This document shows positions 34,401-42,142 of a stretch of DNA of 64,000 nucleotides, one piece after another. The position numbers were made by a program, and so were the translations under genes. The notes beneath the pieces are model-generated. The model searched no databases. It saw nothing but the letters and a program-made list of their open reading frames with translations, and was not told the DNA's origin. Source of the stretch: Dokdonia sp. PRO95 (GTDB lineage: Bacteria; Bacteroidota; Bacteroidia; Flavobacteriales; Flavobacteriaceae); NCBI RefSeq assembly GCF_000355805.1, contig NZ_CM001837.1, positions 2,074,155-2,138,154 on the forward strand, read 5' to 3'. Positions within the stretch are counted from its first letter, which is position 1, and every line of letters begins with the position of its first letter.

Positions 34401-34777
34401 TTATTAGTAAAGCGTTTTGCAGTTTCTTTTACAACGGCATAAGCCTCCGGTAATATTTCGGTGAGTGTTTTTTCAGATATTTCGTATGCTTCGTCTTTAA
34501 GCTTGTCAATTTCTGCATAAACGTCCTCACGTTCATCAATATCTTCGGTAGCCTCGGCTTTGATTTTTAGCGCTTCGGTAGCGTCTGTATTTTCCTTAAG
34601 CGCAGCGGCTAGCGTTCTTTTGAATTCAAGAGTTTTTTCGCGTAAGCTATCCAGAGATAATTTTTCTAAAGCTGCTTCGTGGGCTTTGATTTCGGCTACA
34701 ATAGGAGTGATTGCTCCTACATCTTGTTTAGACTTATCGCCTACAAAAATCTTTAATACATTATCTAAAAATCCCAT
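31415..34777 (-). CDS. secA: Preprotein translocase ATPase SecA
   Basis: The 1120-residue protein has Walker A QTGEGKT (about 191-198), Walker B VDEVDSVLVDDARTPLI, the preprotein-binding and helical scaffold domains, and motif VI GRSGRQGDPG. It drives export through SecYEG. At 1120 residues it is longer than E. coli SecA (901), as usual in Bacteroidetes, with insertions in the first nucleotide-binding domain. The C-terminus has no CxCx8CH zinc motif and ends with a Gln-rich linker and a short beta domain. Confidence 0.97.
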   Translation of the reverse strand: MGFLDNVLKIFVGDKSKQDVGAITPIVAEIKAHEAALEKLSLDSLREKTLEFKRTLAAALKENTDATEALKIKAEATEDIDEREDVYAEIDKLKDEAYEISEKTLTEILPEAYAVVKETAKRFTNNTALEVTASEYDRLLSGTKDYVTLEGDKAIWSNSWDAAGKEVTWDMIHYDVQLIGGIAMHQGKIAEMQTGEGKTLVATLPVYLNALTGNGVHLVTVNDYLAKRDSAWMAPIFQFHGMTIDCIDYHRPNSPERRAAYAADITYGTNNEFGFDYLRDNMSHKPEDLVQRPPNYAIVDEVDSVLVDDARTPLIISGPVPKGDVHEFNALKPQIEKIVNIQRQELVKVLPEAKKLIAAGDTKEGGKQLLRVYRGLPKNKALIKYLSEEGIRQLLQKTENFYMQDNNREMHQIDEALYFTIDEKNNQIELTDKGIETLSGKENPDFFTMPEIGLEIGKIEAKGLSPEEEAAEKEELFKDFGIKSERIHTMNQLLKAYTLFEKDTEYVVMDNKVMIVDEQTGRIMDGRRYSDGLHQAIEAKENVKIEDATQTFATVTLQNYFRMYRKLSGMTGTAVTEAGELWEIYKLDVVEIPTNRPIARKDKDDLVYKTKREKYNAVIDEVTELSKAGRPVLIGTTSVEISELLGKMLTLRKIPHNVLNAKLHKREADIVAEAGNPGVVTIATNMAGRGTDIKLSDEVKKAGGLAIIGTERHDSRRVDRQLRGRSGRQGDPGSSQFYVSLEDNLMRLFGSERIAKMMDRMGLKEGEVIQHGMISKSIERAQKKVEENNFGVRKNLLEYDDVMNMQREVVYKRRRHALYGERLRVDLANMIYDTSEVIVESNKQAQDYKNFEFELIRYFSMTSPVSESEFASKSAKELTDIIYKASFEHYREKMTKNADLAFPIIKRVYEDPAAKFERIVVPFSDGNKELRVVTNLKEAYETDGKQLVTDFEKNITLAIIDDAWKDHLRKMDELKQSVRLAVHEQKDPLLIYKFEAFELFKTMIDKVNKDVISFLFKGEIPQGNQQQVSDASQVRETREQTQTQKEEIPNLDERSTQARAAGNTQPQQQQVTETIVRSQPKIGRNDRVTIKNVMNGETKEVKFKQAEPLLAKGQWVIVQN

Positions 34778-34822
34778 AATATGGTGTTGTTTTATGTCAA
34801 TTTTGAACCCGTAAATTTAATC

Positions 34823-34849
34823 AAAAAAAAAGCCTCATAGAGAGACTTT
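34823..34849 (-). terminator. Terminator of the DUF2795 gene
   Basis: On the minus strand AAAGTCTC-TCTAT-GAGGCTTT pairs fully (one U-G) and is followed by about nine T. Confidence 0.75.
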
Positions 34850-34872
34850 TTAGTGTTTTAACGGGTATATTT

Positions 34873-35094
34873 TTAATATTCGTCTTCGTTCCAGAGGTAA
34901 TCCTCGTCTGAGGGATAGTCTGGCCAGATCTCTTCGATAGAATCATAAGAGTCACCTTCATCCTCAATAGCCTGTAGATTTTCTACAACCTCAAGTGGTG
35001 CTCCTGTTCTAATCGCATAATCGATCAACTCATCTTTAGTAGCAGGCCAAGGCGCGTCACTTAGGTAAGAAGCTAGTTCAAGTGTCCAGTACAT
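34873..35094 (-). CDS. DUF2795 family small protein
   Basis: The 73-residue acidic protein has the DUF2795 pattern LASYLSDAPWPATKDELIDYAIRTGAPLEVVENLQAI in its first 45 residues and an acidic tail with repeated Asp/Glu-Tyr. It is common in Flavobacteria but of unknown function. It is a single gene with its own terminator. Confidence 0.8.
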   Translation of the reverse strand: MYWTLELASYLSDAPWPATKDELIDYAIRTGAPLEVVENLQAIEDEGDSYDSIEEIWPDYPSDEDYLWNEDEY

Positions 35095-35215
35095 AGCATT
35101 TGTTTTTTTAATTTGTGCAAAAATAATTTTTCTAGGCAGAAATGCAAGTGAATTGGTGATTATTTCAAAATAAATGTAAGAACGTGGCTTTCAGACCTTG
35201 TAAAGTGGTGGATTT

Positions 35216-35231
35216 CGCTTTCGCGAAAATT
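35216..35231. repeat. Iterated palindrome copy 12 (degenerate, intergenic)
   Basis: CGCTTTCGCGAAAATT: the left half is intact and the last three bases of the right half differ. It lies in the 177-base gap before the adenosyltransferase stop. Confidence 0.75.
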
Positions 35232-35271
35232 TTCCTTCCTCTTAATAGTGCTTTTTCTGTAATCGGTACTC

Positions 35272-35847
35272 TTAATCTAGCTTTGTAGGTATCCATTTAA
35301 CCTCATCTGCTTGTAAGTCTTTAGACAACTTTCGTGCCAGCACAAATAGGTAGTCAGAAAGGCGGTTAAGGTATTTAAGTGTATGCTTGTCAAACGGCTC
35401 TAGCTCATAAAGTGCTGTTGCTAAACGTTCTGCGCGTCTACACACCGTACGTGCTACGTGACAATATGACACGGTAGTGTGACCGCCAGGGAGTACAAAA
35501 TGTGTCATTTGAGGTAGCGTTGTTTCCATCCAGTCTATCTCCTTTTCTAGCAGTTCAATGTCCTCTTCATTAATTTTTGGAATATTGAGTCTATCCTTTC
35601 CATTTTTGAGTACCATTTTTTCTGGATCTGTTGCCAGTACAGCACCTACAGTGAATAGTTTATTTTGGATATGCGTGAGTATTTCTTTGCTGCGTACATC
35701 AATTTCTTGATCGCGCACTAGCCCTATAAACGAGTTAAGCTCGTCTACAGTACCATAACTATCTATTCTTATGTGATGTTTTGGGACGCGCGTTCCGCCA
35801 AATAAAGCGGTAGTTCCTGCATCTCCAGTCTTTGTGTATACTTTCAT
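35272..35847 (-). CDS. PduO-type cob(I)alamin adenosyltransferase
   Basis: The 191-residue protein has the ATR signature YTKTGDAGTTALFGG (about 3-17), RIDSYGTVDELNSFIG and the C-terminal RTVCRRAERLATAL. It transfers the 5'-deoxyadenosyl group from ATP to cob(I)alamin to make coenzyme B12, forming trimers in the cytoplasm. With meaB in the same window it points to an adenosylcobalamin-dependent methylmalonyl-CoA mutase elsewhere in the genome. Confidence 0.93.
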   Translation of the reverse strand: MKVYTKTGDAGTTALFGGTRVPKHHIRIDSYGTVDELNSFIGLVRDQEIDVRSKEILTHIQNKLFTVGAVLATDPEKMVLKNGKDRLNIPKINEEDIELLEKEIDWMETTLPQMTHFVLPGGHTTVSYCHVARTVCRRAERLATALYELEPFDKHTLKYLNRLSDYLFVLARKLSKDLQADEVKWIPTKLD

Positions 35848-35884
35848 TATCTTTTTTTTCTAAACTAGTGTCTAATACTAGTGT

Positions 35885-35977
35885 TTAAGATTGAGATTTC
35901 TTTTTAATGGTGCTCATGGCGCGGTAACTTATAGCCATAAGTGCTCCAAATAGCATTGCTTTAAAAATAGGATTCAC
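35885..35977 (-). CDS. Very small membrane-like peptide (30 aa, GTG start)
   Basis: A short frame begins with GTG (35975-35977) and ends at TAA 35885-35887, giving about 30 residues with a hydrophobic centre (FKAMLFGALMAISYRAM) and a basic tail (TIKKKSQS). An inner ATG at 35954-35956 is also possible. It lies in a gap that would otherwise be empty. Support is composition only. Confidence 0.3.
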   Translation of the reverse strand: MNPIFKAMLFGALMAISYRAMSTIKKKSQS

Positions 35978-36044
35978 TTGTGTTTTTAGATTGTCATATG
36001 CATGACGAGAATTTTACAAATTTTACGAGTAGTATGTAAAAGAG

Positions 36045-36233
36045 TTACTTGTTTTCCCTTTCCTTCATTTTCTTGCTCAGACCTTCACCAAATTTACGTG
36101 TTCTTCTCCCTCGTTGATTTGCAGTATTACGTTTGCTATTTGCAAATACTAGAAGAAATAGAAGCGATACACCTATAATACTGACTATAATCTGTGTGGT
36201 AGGGGAGAGGTCATCAAAAAAATCCATATTCAT
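36045..36233 (-). CDS. Small single-pass membrane protein (62 aa)
   Basis: A single membrane helix (about 14-32, IIVSIIGVSLLFLLVFA) is followed by a basic tail rich in Arg and Lys (RRTRKFGEGLSKKMKERENK). Translation could begin at the first ATG or two codons later. Function is unknown. It follows the pentapeptide gene on the same strand. Confidence 0.55.
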   Translation of the reverse strand: MNMDFFDDLSPTTQIIVSIIGVSLLFLLVFANSKRNTANQRGRRTRKFGEGLSKKMKERENK

Positions 36234-36275
36234 GTGGTTTCAGAGTGATAGTAATTTCATAAATATTACTTACCC

Positions 36276-37376
36276 TTATTTTTGTTTTAAAGATACGACA
36301 AAGTACTGTTTATTCTCTTCATTACTTTCAGGTCCCTGTACTTGGTAAGTTGCAATGAGCTCATCTGCTCCTAAGACATTTGCGTCTTTTAATTCTTCTA
36401 ACCAGTCTTTACTATCTACATGAACGTTTATAAGAGAGACGCCTCTCATATCACTATCAGCTAGTTTTGTGTTTTCTAAGAAAGCACCGTCTAGTACCGC
36501 TTTGATTAAAGTAGCCCCATTGAGTTGAGCGCCTTTAAGGTCTGCATTTGTAAGAATGGCGTTGTTTAATTGAGATCTCGTAAAATCAGTGTTTTTGAGA
36601 TTTGCTCCTTTTAGATTTGCGTTCCATAAGTCTGCATAAGATAGATCTGCATCGGGCATATCAATATTGGCAAGTTGCGCTCCAAAGAGATTAGCTCTTT
36701 TTAAATACACATTACTAAAGGATGTGGTAAAAATATTTTGAAGACTTTTCTTGTTCATCCCACTATTAATAATGGCGAGTAGAAATTGTCCTTTTTCTGG
36801 ACTCAGCGGTTTTGTGAGAATTTCATCTTCTAGAAAGCGATAAGGTCTAAAACCATAGAGCAATGCTTGAATACGAGCTATAAGAGGTTTAGATATGGAT
36901 GCCGAATTTTGTAGTTCATCATGTACTTGATCGAGTACATTGTCCATGAGAAAGACTAGGTTATTTCTTCTGCTAGCCTCTTCTAGATAGACTTGTTGTT
37001 GTATCCTTTCATTCTGGATGTCTAATTTTTTATTCTGCTGGAATAATATGCCTGTTTGAATTAAGATTAAGAATACGGGAATCACTGCAAATAGTAAAGT
37101 AAATAGACCTATACGAGTGATGCGTTTGACTAGACTGGCAGAAAGTTGGGCAAATGAAGATTTTGACACATTAGGTAGCTCATGATATACGCGATCAAAA
37201 CTTTCCTTTAAGTCGGCGCCTGCCCATAGATGAATGCCTTTGAGTGTGGTTGTAAAAACTGCTTTTTTATTTGATGAAGACTGCTCTTTGAGCTGTGATT
37301 TTAAAAGATCATTTTCCTTACTTAGTAACTCATTTTTATCGAGTGCTTGTCTAAGCTCATCATTCATTAAACTCAT
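36276..37376 (-). CDS. Pentapeptide-repeat membrane protein
   Basis: The 366-residue protein has an N-terminal coiled coil (about 5-35), one membrane helix (about 92-112, LFTLLFAVIPVFLILIQTGIL), a linker, and about 16 pentapeptide repeats (about 225-325, A(D/N)Lxx pattern such as ADLSYADLWNANLKGANL). Such repeats form a right-handed quadrilateral beta-helix. The function is not known. Confidence 0.85.
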   Translation of the reverse strand: MSLMNDELRQALDKNELLSKENDLLKSQLKEQSSSNKKAVFTTTLKGIHLWAGADLKESFDRVYHELPNVSKSSFAQLSASLVKRITRIGLFTLLFAVIPVFLILIQTGILFQQNKKLDIQNERIQQQVYLEEASRRNNLVFLMDNVLDQVHDELQNSASISKPLIARIQALLYGFRPYRFLEDEILTKPLSPEKGQFLLAIINSGMNKKSLQNIFTTSFSNVYLKRANLFGAQLANIDMPDADLSYADLWNANLKGANLKNTDFTRSQLNNAILTNADLKGAQLNGATLIKAVLDGAFLENTKLADSDMRGVSLINVHVDSKDWLEELKDANVLGADELIATYQVQGPESNEENKQYFVVSLKQK

Positions 37377-37471
37377 AGTTGCAATTTTTCACCAAAATAC
37401 TATCAAATTCGTAAAGGAGCCCCTATGTTGAGAATAAATATGATTAATAATTCACTCACGAAATAAGCAAA

Positions 37472-38158
37472 TTATTTATTTCTAGTGTCACTCTCAATGA
37501 CTCCATCACGCAATCTAATCACACGATGTGCATGCTCTGCAATATCTTCCTCGTGTGTTACTAGGATTACGGTATTTCCTGCAGCATGGATTGCATCAAA
37601 AAGTGCCATAATCTCAACACCAGTTTTTGAGTCAAGGTTACCTGTAGGTTCATCTGCAAGGATGATGGATGGTTTATTTACTAGAGCACGACCTACTGCA
37701 ACACGCTGTCGTTGTCCTCCTGAAAGTTGGTTAGGTTTGTGGTCCATACGATCGGCAAGACCTACATCTGTGAGAACCTCTTCGGCACGAGCATTACGTG
37801 CAGATTTTGAAAGCCCAGCATAAACCATTGGTAAGGCTACATTGTCAAGAGCTGTGGTTCTAGGAAGTAAATTAAACGTTTGGAATACAAAACCTATTTC
37901 TGTGTTGCGTACTTCAGCTAGCTCATCATCTGTCATCTGGCTTACATCACGTCCATTAAGAACATAGGATCCAGCGGTAGGAGTATCAAGACAACCCAAA
38001 AGATTCATAAGTGTAGACTTACCTGAACCAGAAGGCCCCATGAAAGCAACATACTCGCCCTTATCAATATCAAGATCTATACCCTTGAGCACGTGCACAG
38101 TTTCTGTTCCCAATGGGAAGTCACGAATGATGTTTCTAATTTTAATAAGGTTGCCCAT
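37472..38158 (-). CDS. ABC ATPase of the LolD/MacB type, without a permease next to it
   Basis: The 228-residue ATPase has Walker [10 protein letters not shown] (about 40-48), Q-loop, signature [15 protein letters not shown], Walker [14 protein letters not shown] and the switch His. LolD/MacB-type ATPases power mechanotransmission at the inner membrane rather than transport across it. No MacB/LolC-type permease is adjacent, so its partner must be elsewhere. Confidence 0.9.
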   Translation of the reverse strand: MGNLIKIRNIIRDFPLGTETVHVLKGIDLDIDKGEYVAFMGPSGSGKSTLMNLLGCLDTPTAGSYVLNGRDVSQMTDDELAEVRNTEIGFVFQTFNLLPRTTALDNVALPMVYAGLSKSARNARAEEVLTDVGLADRMDHKPNQLSGGQRQRVAVGRALVNKPSIILADEPTGNLDSKTGVEIMALFDAIHAAGNTVILVTHEEDIAEHAHRVIRLRDGVIESDTRNK

Positions 38159-38324
38159 AGAATGTTCGGTTTGCTATAAGAAGAGATTAACGCCTAAATG
38201 TTACACAATTTATGTAAAAAATTATCTAGTAGATAGGAACCGTAACGTTTTAAAATTAGCATTTGCTATTGTCTAATAACTATCCTAGTGGATTGTGTGC
38301 TATTAGTAGCGTGATGAAATGGCA

Positions 38325-39104
38325 TTACAGTCTAATGTAAAAGTCTTCCTTAGCCTGCTGTGGTCTGAAGAATACCATCCCAAAATGAAAAGCATCTATG
38401 GTCGCAGATATTTCTGGTATTTTCTTAATAGTTTGCCAGGCTTCTGTCATTTCTGGTGACCAGTGAATGTCGTCAAACATCCAGACAGTATCTGCTGTAG
38501 TTGTGCGAAGAAGTGATGATACATAATCTAGCGTGGCTTGCTTAGAGTGATTTCCGTCAAAATATATGAATTCAAACTTTTTATGATTGTGTTTTACAAT
38601 CTCATCATTAAAGTCTCCTACGCAAAGCGTTACGTTAGTCACGTTTGCAGCATCTAGCTCCTTTTTTGCTACGGCCGCAGTATTAGGGCAGCCTTCTATA
38701 GTAGTGACATGTGCTGTGTTTTGAATAGCGAGTGCTGCCGTGGCAACCCCTAGCGAAGTACCAAGTTCTAATACCTCTTTAGGTTGAAAATATGCCATAA
38801 GACGTTGCAGTAAAAGCACTCTTTTATGAGTAGCTCCAGCATATCTAGCAATGTCTCTTACTTTTCGTTGAGCCGATTTAAACACTCGTGAACCTGCACC
38901 AAAATCCATGACCTCAATGCTCGTCTCGTTATCTAGTAGGGCTTTCTTGTATGTGTTGATTTTTTGTGAAATAGCAGGATCAGACGTGCCACGCAATACC
39001 TCTTTCTCTAACTTAAATATAAACGGAGAATGTATCCCATGCAGGTGAAATGTCTTTGGGAGCCATTTTAAATAGGTGATTATGGAGTGTTTGTACTGGT
39101 TCAC
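38325..39104 (-). CDS. Class I SAM-dependent methyltransferase
   Basis: The start codon is GTG. The 259-residue protein has the SAM motif LELGTSLGVATAALA (about 115-130), acidic DGNHSK region and FDDIHWSPEM, as in the Methyltransf_24 group that often acts on O-linked small molecules. The substrate is unknown. Confidence 0.8.
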   Translation of the reverse strand: MNQYKHSIITYLKWLPKTFHLHGIHSPFIFKLEKEVLRGTSDPAISQKINTYKKALLDNETSIEVMDFGAGSRVFKSAQRKVRDIARYAGATHKRVLLLQRLMAYFQPKEVLELGTSLGVATAALAIQNTAHVTTIEGCPNTAAVAKKELDAANVTNVTLCVGDFNDEIVKHNHKKFEFIYFDGNHSKQATLDYVSSLLRTTTADTVWMFDDIHWSPEMTEAWQTIKKIPEISATIDAFHFGMVFFRPQQAKEDFYIRL

Positions 39105-39165
39105 TTTGTAGGATATGAGCTATTTTGAGGTGTTCTTTATAATTGAGGTGGTCGTTTATAATGGT

Positions 39166-41085
39166 TTATCCTTCCATCTTAGATGATAATTCAAACCATC
39201 GCTCCTCTTTTGAGGATATAGCGTCTATTATTTTCTGTAATTTCAGGCTTTCTTCGGTGATTTGATCTTGAGTAAGGTCAGGGTTTAAAAATACCTTCTG
39301 CTTTTCTTCTTTCTCGCGTTCTAGTTTTGCTATATCACGCTCTAATTTTGTATGTTCTTTTTGCTCATTATAACTAAGCGTTCCTGTGTGCTGTTGCTCT
39401 TTCCAAGATTTTGTTTCGGCAGCAGCGGCGTCCATAGATTCGTTAAACTTCTGCTTATTCTCTAGCTGTGCTTGTTCTTTTTCTGCTTTCGCGAAAGCGT
39501 TACTTATCCCTCCCTCGTAAGCTCTAAAATCTGAGTAATTACCTGGAAAATCTTCTACTACAGCGTCACCTTTAAAAACAAAAAGGTGATCTACAATCTT
39601 ATCCATAAAGTATCGGTCGTGAGAAACCACCACGAGGCAACCTGGGAAATCTAGTAAAAATTGTTCTAATACGTTAAGTGTTACAACGTCCAGGTCGTTT
39701 GTAGGTTCATCAAGAATCAAGAAGTTAGGATTCTGGATAAAAATAGTACATAAGTAAAGACGCTTACGCTCTCCACCACTCAATCGCTCTACAAAATCAT
39801 ATTGTTTTTTACGGTCAAAAAGGAAGCGTTCTAGTAACTGTCCAGCAGAGATTGTTCTGCCTTTTTTAAGTGGGATGTGATCGCCAAATTCTTTAATAAC
39901 ATCTATTACCTTTTGTCCTTCTTTGATGTTTATTCCTTTCTGAGTGTAGTAGCCAAACTTTACAGTGTCGCCCACAATAACTTTTCCAGAATCTGGTGCC
40001 AGCTCACCCGTCATCATGTTGAGAAAAGTAGTTTTACCTGTTCCATTTTTACCTATAATCCCAACGCGCTCTCCAGTTTTAAAAACGTACTCAAATTGAT
40101 CAAGCAATTTGAGATCACCAAAGGATTTACTGATTTTATGAAACTCAAGAATTTTACTTCCCATACGCTCCATATTAATCTCAAGCTGCACAGTATGGTC
40201 ATTGCGACGCTCATGTGCACGAGATTTAATCTCTGCAAAGTCATCTATACGTGACTTTGACTTTGTGGTACGTGCCTTAGGCTGGCGACGCATCCACTCG
40301 AGTTCTTTCTTGTAAAGTTGCTTTGCTTTTCCCGTTTCTGTCTCCCATGCTGCAATACGCGCATCCTTGTTCTCGAGGTAATAAGCATAGTTACCTTTAT
40401 AACTATATAGTACACCACCCTCAAGCTCTACAATCTCATTACACACATTCTCCAGAAAGTAACGGTCGTGCGTTACCATAAAGAGTGTGATGTTCTCAGT
40501 GCGAAAATAATCTTCTAGCCACTCAATCATCTCTAGGTCAAGGTGGTTAGTAGGCTCGTCTAGTATGGCGAGATCTGGTTTAGTGAGCATCATTTGAGCT
40601 AGAGCAAGGCGCTTTTTTTGCCCACCACTAAGTAGCTCAACTTTACGATCCATGTCATTAAGTTTCAACTTGAAAAGGATCTGTTTATATTGTGTTTCAA
40701 AATCCCATGCTTGTGCAACTTCCATGGCGTCAAATGCTTTTTGGTAAGCATCTGCATCCTCCATATTGAGGAGCGCCTTCTCGTAGTTTGCAATGGTTTT
40801 AAGAATAGGGTTATCGTGAGCAAATATGGTTTCCTCTACGGTAAGATTAGGGTCGAGATCTGGTTCCTGAGGTAAAAACGAAATCACAATACCCTTTCTG
40901 CTCACCACTTGACCACTATCTGGAGCTTCCAGTCCGGCGATGATATTGAGGAGAGAGGTTTTACCTGTTCCATTTTTGGCAACAAAGCCTATTTTTTGAT
41001 CTTTGTTAATACCGAACGCTATGTCTTTAAAAAGATGGTGTTCGCCAAAGGATTTTGATACGTTTTCTACAGAGAGGTAATTCAT
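39166..41085 (-). CDS. ABC-F ATPase, Uup-like
   Basis: The start is ATG 41085 (MNYLSVENVSK), not the upstream TTG. The 639-residue protein has two ABC domains with Walker A VAKNGTGKT and IGKNGTGKT, signatures LSGGQKKRLALAQ and LSGGERKRLYL, the linker between them, and a C-terminal coiled coil (about 530-639) typical of Uup. ABC-F proteins act at the ribosome rather than in transport. The palindrome at 39484-39499 encodes AFAKA at the start of the coiled-coil region. Confidence 0.92.
   Translation of the reverse strand: MNYLSVENVSKSFGEHHLFKDIAFGINKDQKIGFVAKNGTGKTSLLNIIAGLEAPDSGQVVSRKGIVISFLPQEPDLDPNLTVEETIFAHDNPILKTIANYEKALLNMEDADAYQKAFDAMEVAQAWDFETQYKQILFKLKLNDMDRKVELLSGGQKKRLALAQMMLTKPDLAILDEPTNHLDLEMIEWLEDYFRTENITLFMVTHDRYFLENVCNEIVELEGGVLYSYKGNYAYYLENKDARIAAWETETGKAKQLYKKELEWMRRQPKARTTKSKSRIDDFAEIKSRAHERRNDHTVQLEINMERMGSKILEFHKISKSFGDLKLLDQFEYVFKTGERVGIIGKNGTGKTTFLNMMTGELAPDSGKVIVGDTVKFGYYTQKGINIKEGQKVIDVIKEFGDHIPLKKGRTISAGQLLERFLFDRKKQYDFVERLSGGERKRLYLCTIFIQNPNFLILDEPTNDLDVVTLNVLEQFLLDFPGCLVVVSHDRYFMDKIVDHLFVFKGDAVVEDFPGNYSDFRAYEGGISNAFAKAEKEQAQLENKQKFNESMDAAAAETKSWKEQQHTGTLSYNEQKEHTKLERDIAKLEREKEEKQKVFLNPDLTQDQITEESLKLQKIIDAISSKEERWFELSSKMEG
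39484..39499. repeat. Iterated palindrome copy 13 (14-bp core intact)
   Basis: TGCTTTCGCGAAAGCG in the ABC-F gene, AFAKA frame on the minus strand. Confidence 0.9.
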
Positions 41086-41179
41086 CAGGAAATAGTGTAG
41101 ATGCAATACGTTGCACCATTTACGATTAGTTGGTCACATGAGTGCTCAACCAGTATTTTAGTATTGTGGTATGCGTTTA

Positions 41180-41195
41180 CGCTTTCGCGAAAGCA
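41180..41195. repeat. Iterated palindrome copy 14 (14-bp core intact, intergenic)
   Basis: CGCTTTCGCGAAAGCA in the divergent gap between the ABC-F gene and the polysaccharide locus. Confidence 0.9.
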
Positions 41196-41328
41196 AAAAT
41201 AACGCTTACAAATAGAAATTACTTGATTTTAAGTCGTTGCGTAGTGTAGTTTTTATTTAATTTCTGATAATTTTAAGCTAATAATTAAGCATCTATCTGT
41301 GAACGTTTTATTTTTATCGATGAAGTGC

Positions 41329-41336
41329 TATATTTG
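41329..41336 (+). promoter_or_regulatory. -7 box of the polysaccharide locus
   Basis: TATATTTG exactly matches TAnnTTTG and lies 20 bases before the ATG of the export lipoprotein gene. A -33 TTG is not clear, which may mean an activator is needed. Confidence 0.45.
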
Positions 41337-41356
41337 TGATGCCTAACTTTACATAA

Positions 41357-42142
41357 ATGAGATACCTGATCATACTGCTTTTACTCGTAATTGTCGCGAG
41401 TACAGCTTCTTGTGTGCCCCTTAAAGATATTACCTATTTGCGCGAGACAGAACGTGCAACTGATAGTATTGTATCTCTACAGCAACAGCAACCACCATAT
41501 CGTGTGCAAGTAGGAGATATATTAAGCATTCGCTTGAAAGCATTGGATCAACAATTGGTTGACTTTTTTAATCCATCCAGCAATGGAGGAGTTTCACTAG
41601 ACGAAGGCTTTTATTATGATGGTTTTGCTATAGATACTCACGGAAATATACGTGTTCCCGAACTAGGTGAAATTAACGTCTTGGGAAGAACCACGGACGA
41701 AATAAGGGAAATCATCGAAAAAAGACTACTAGCCGATTATATAAAAGACGAGGCAGATTTATTTGTGACTGTAAAACTACCAGGAATACGGTATACACTA
41801 GTAGGAGAGATAGGAACCTCTGGAACCCAAAATGTGCTTGCAGAAAAAGTCTCGATACTTGAGGCTATTGCAAACGCTGGAGGCGTACCTCTTACCGGTG
41901 ACCTTACAGATGTACTGATTATAAGACAATATCCCGGAGGGCAGCGAGTACATCATGTGGACCTTACAAAGATTGATGTGATGCAGTCGCCTTATTATTA
42001 CATACAACCTAATGATATTATTACGGTAAACCCGCTACCCCAAAAGGCAATTGGTATTGGTACTACGGGGCTTCAGGCATTTACTACCATATTAGGATTA
42101 GTAACAACACTAGCCTCTGTAATATTACTAGCAACCCGATAA
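41357..42142 (+). CDS. Polysaccharide export lipoprotein (Wza type)
   Basis: The 261-residue lipoprotein has a lipobox ending in TASC (Cys19), a Poly_export domain (about 45-130, VQVGDILSIRLKALDQQ), a SLBB domain (about 140-220, TLVGEIGTSGTQNVLAEKVSILEAIANAGG) and a C-terminal membrane helix. It forms the outer-membrane/periplasmic part of a polysaccharide export channel. The next gene follows without a gap. Confidence 0.92.
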   Translation: MRYLIILLLLVIVASTASCVPLKDITYLRETERATDSIVSLQQQQPPYRVQVGDILSIRLKALDQQLVDFFNPSSNGGVSLDEGFYYDGFAIDTHGNIRVPELGEINVLGRTTDEIREIIEKRLLADYIKDEADLFVTVKLPGIRYTLVGEIGTSGTQNVLAEKVSILEAIANAGGVPLTGDLTDVLIIRQYPGGQRVHHVDLTKIDVMQSPYYYIQPNDIITVNPLPQKAIGIGTTGLQAFTTILGLVTTLASVILLATR

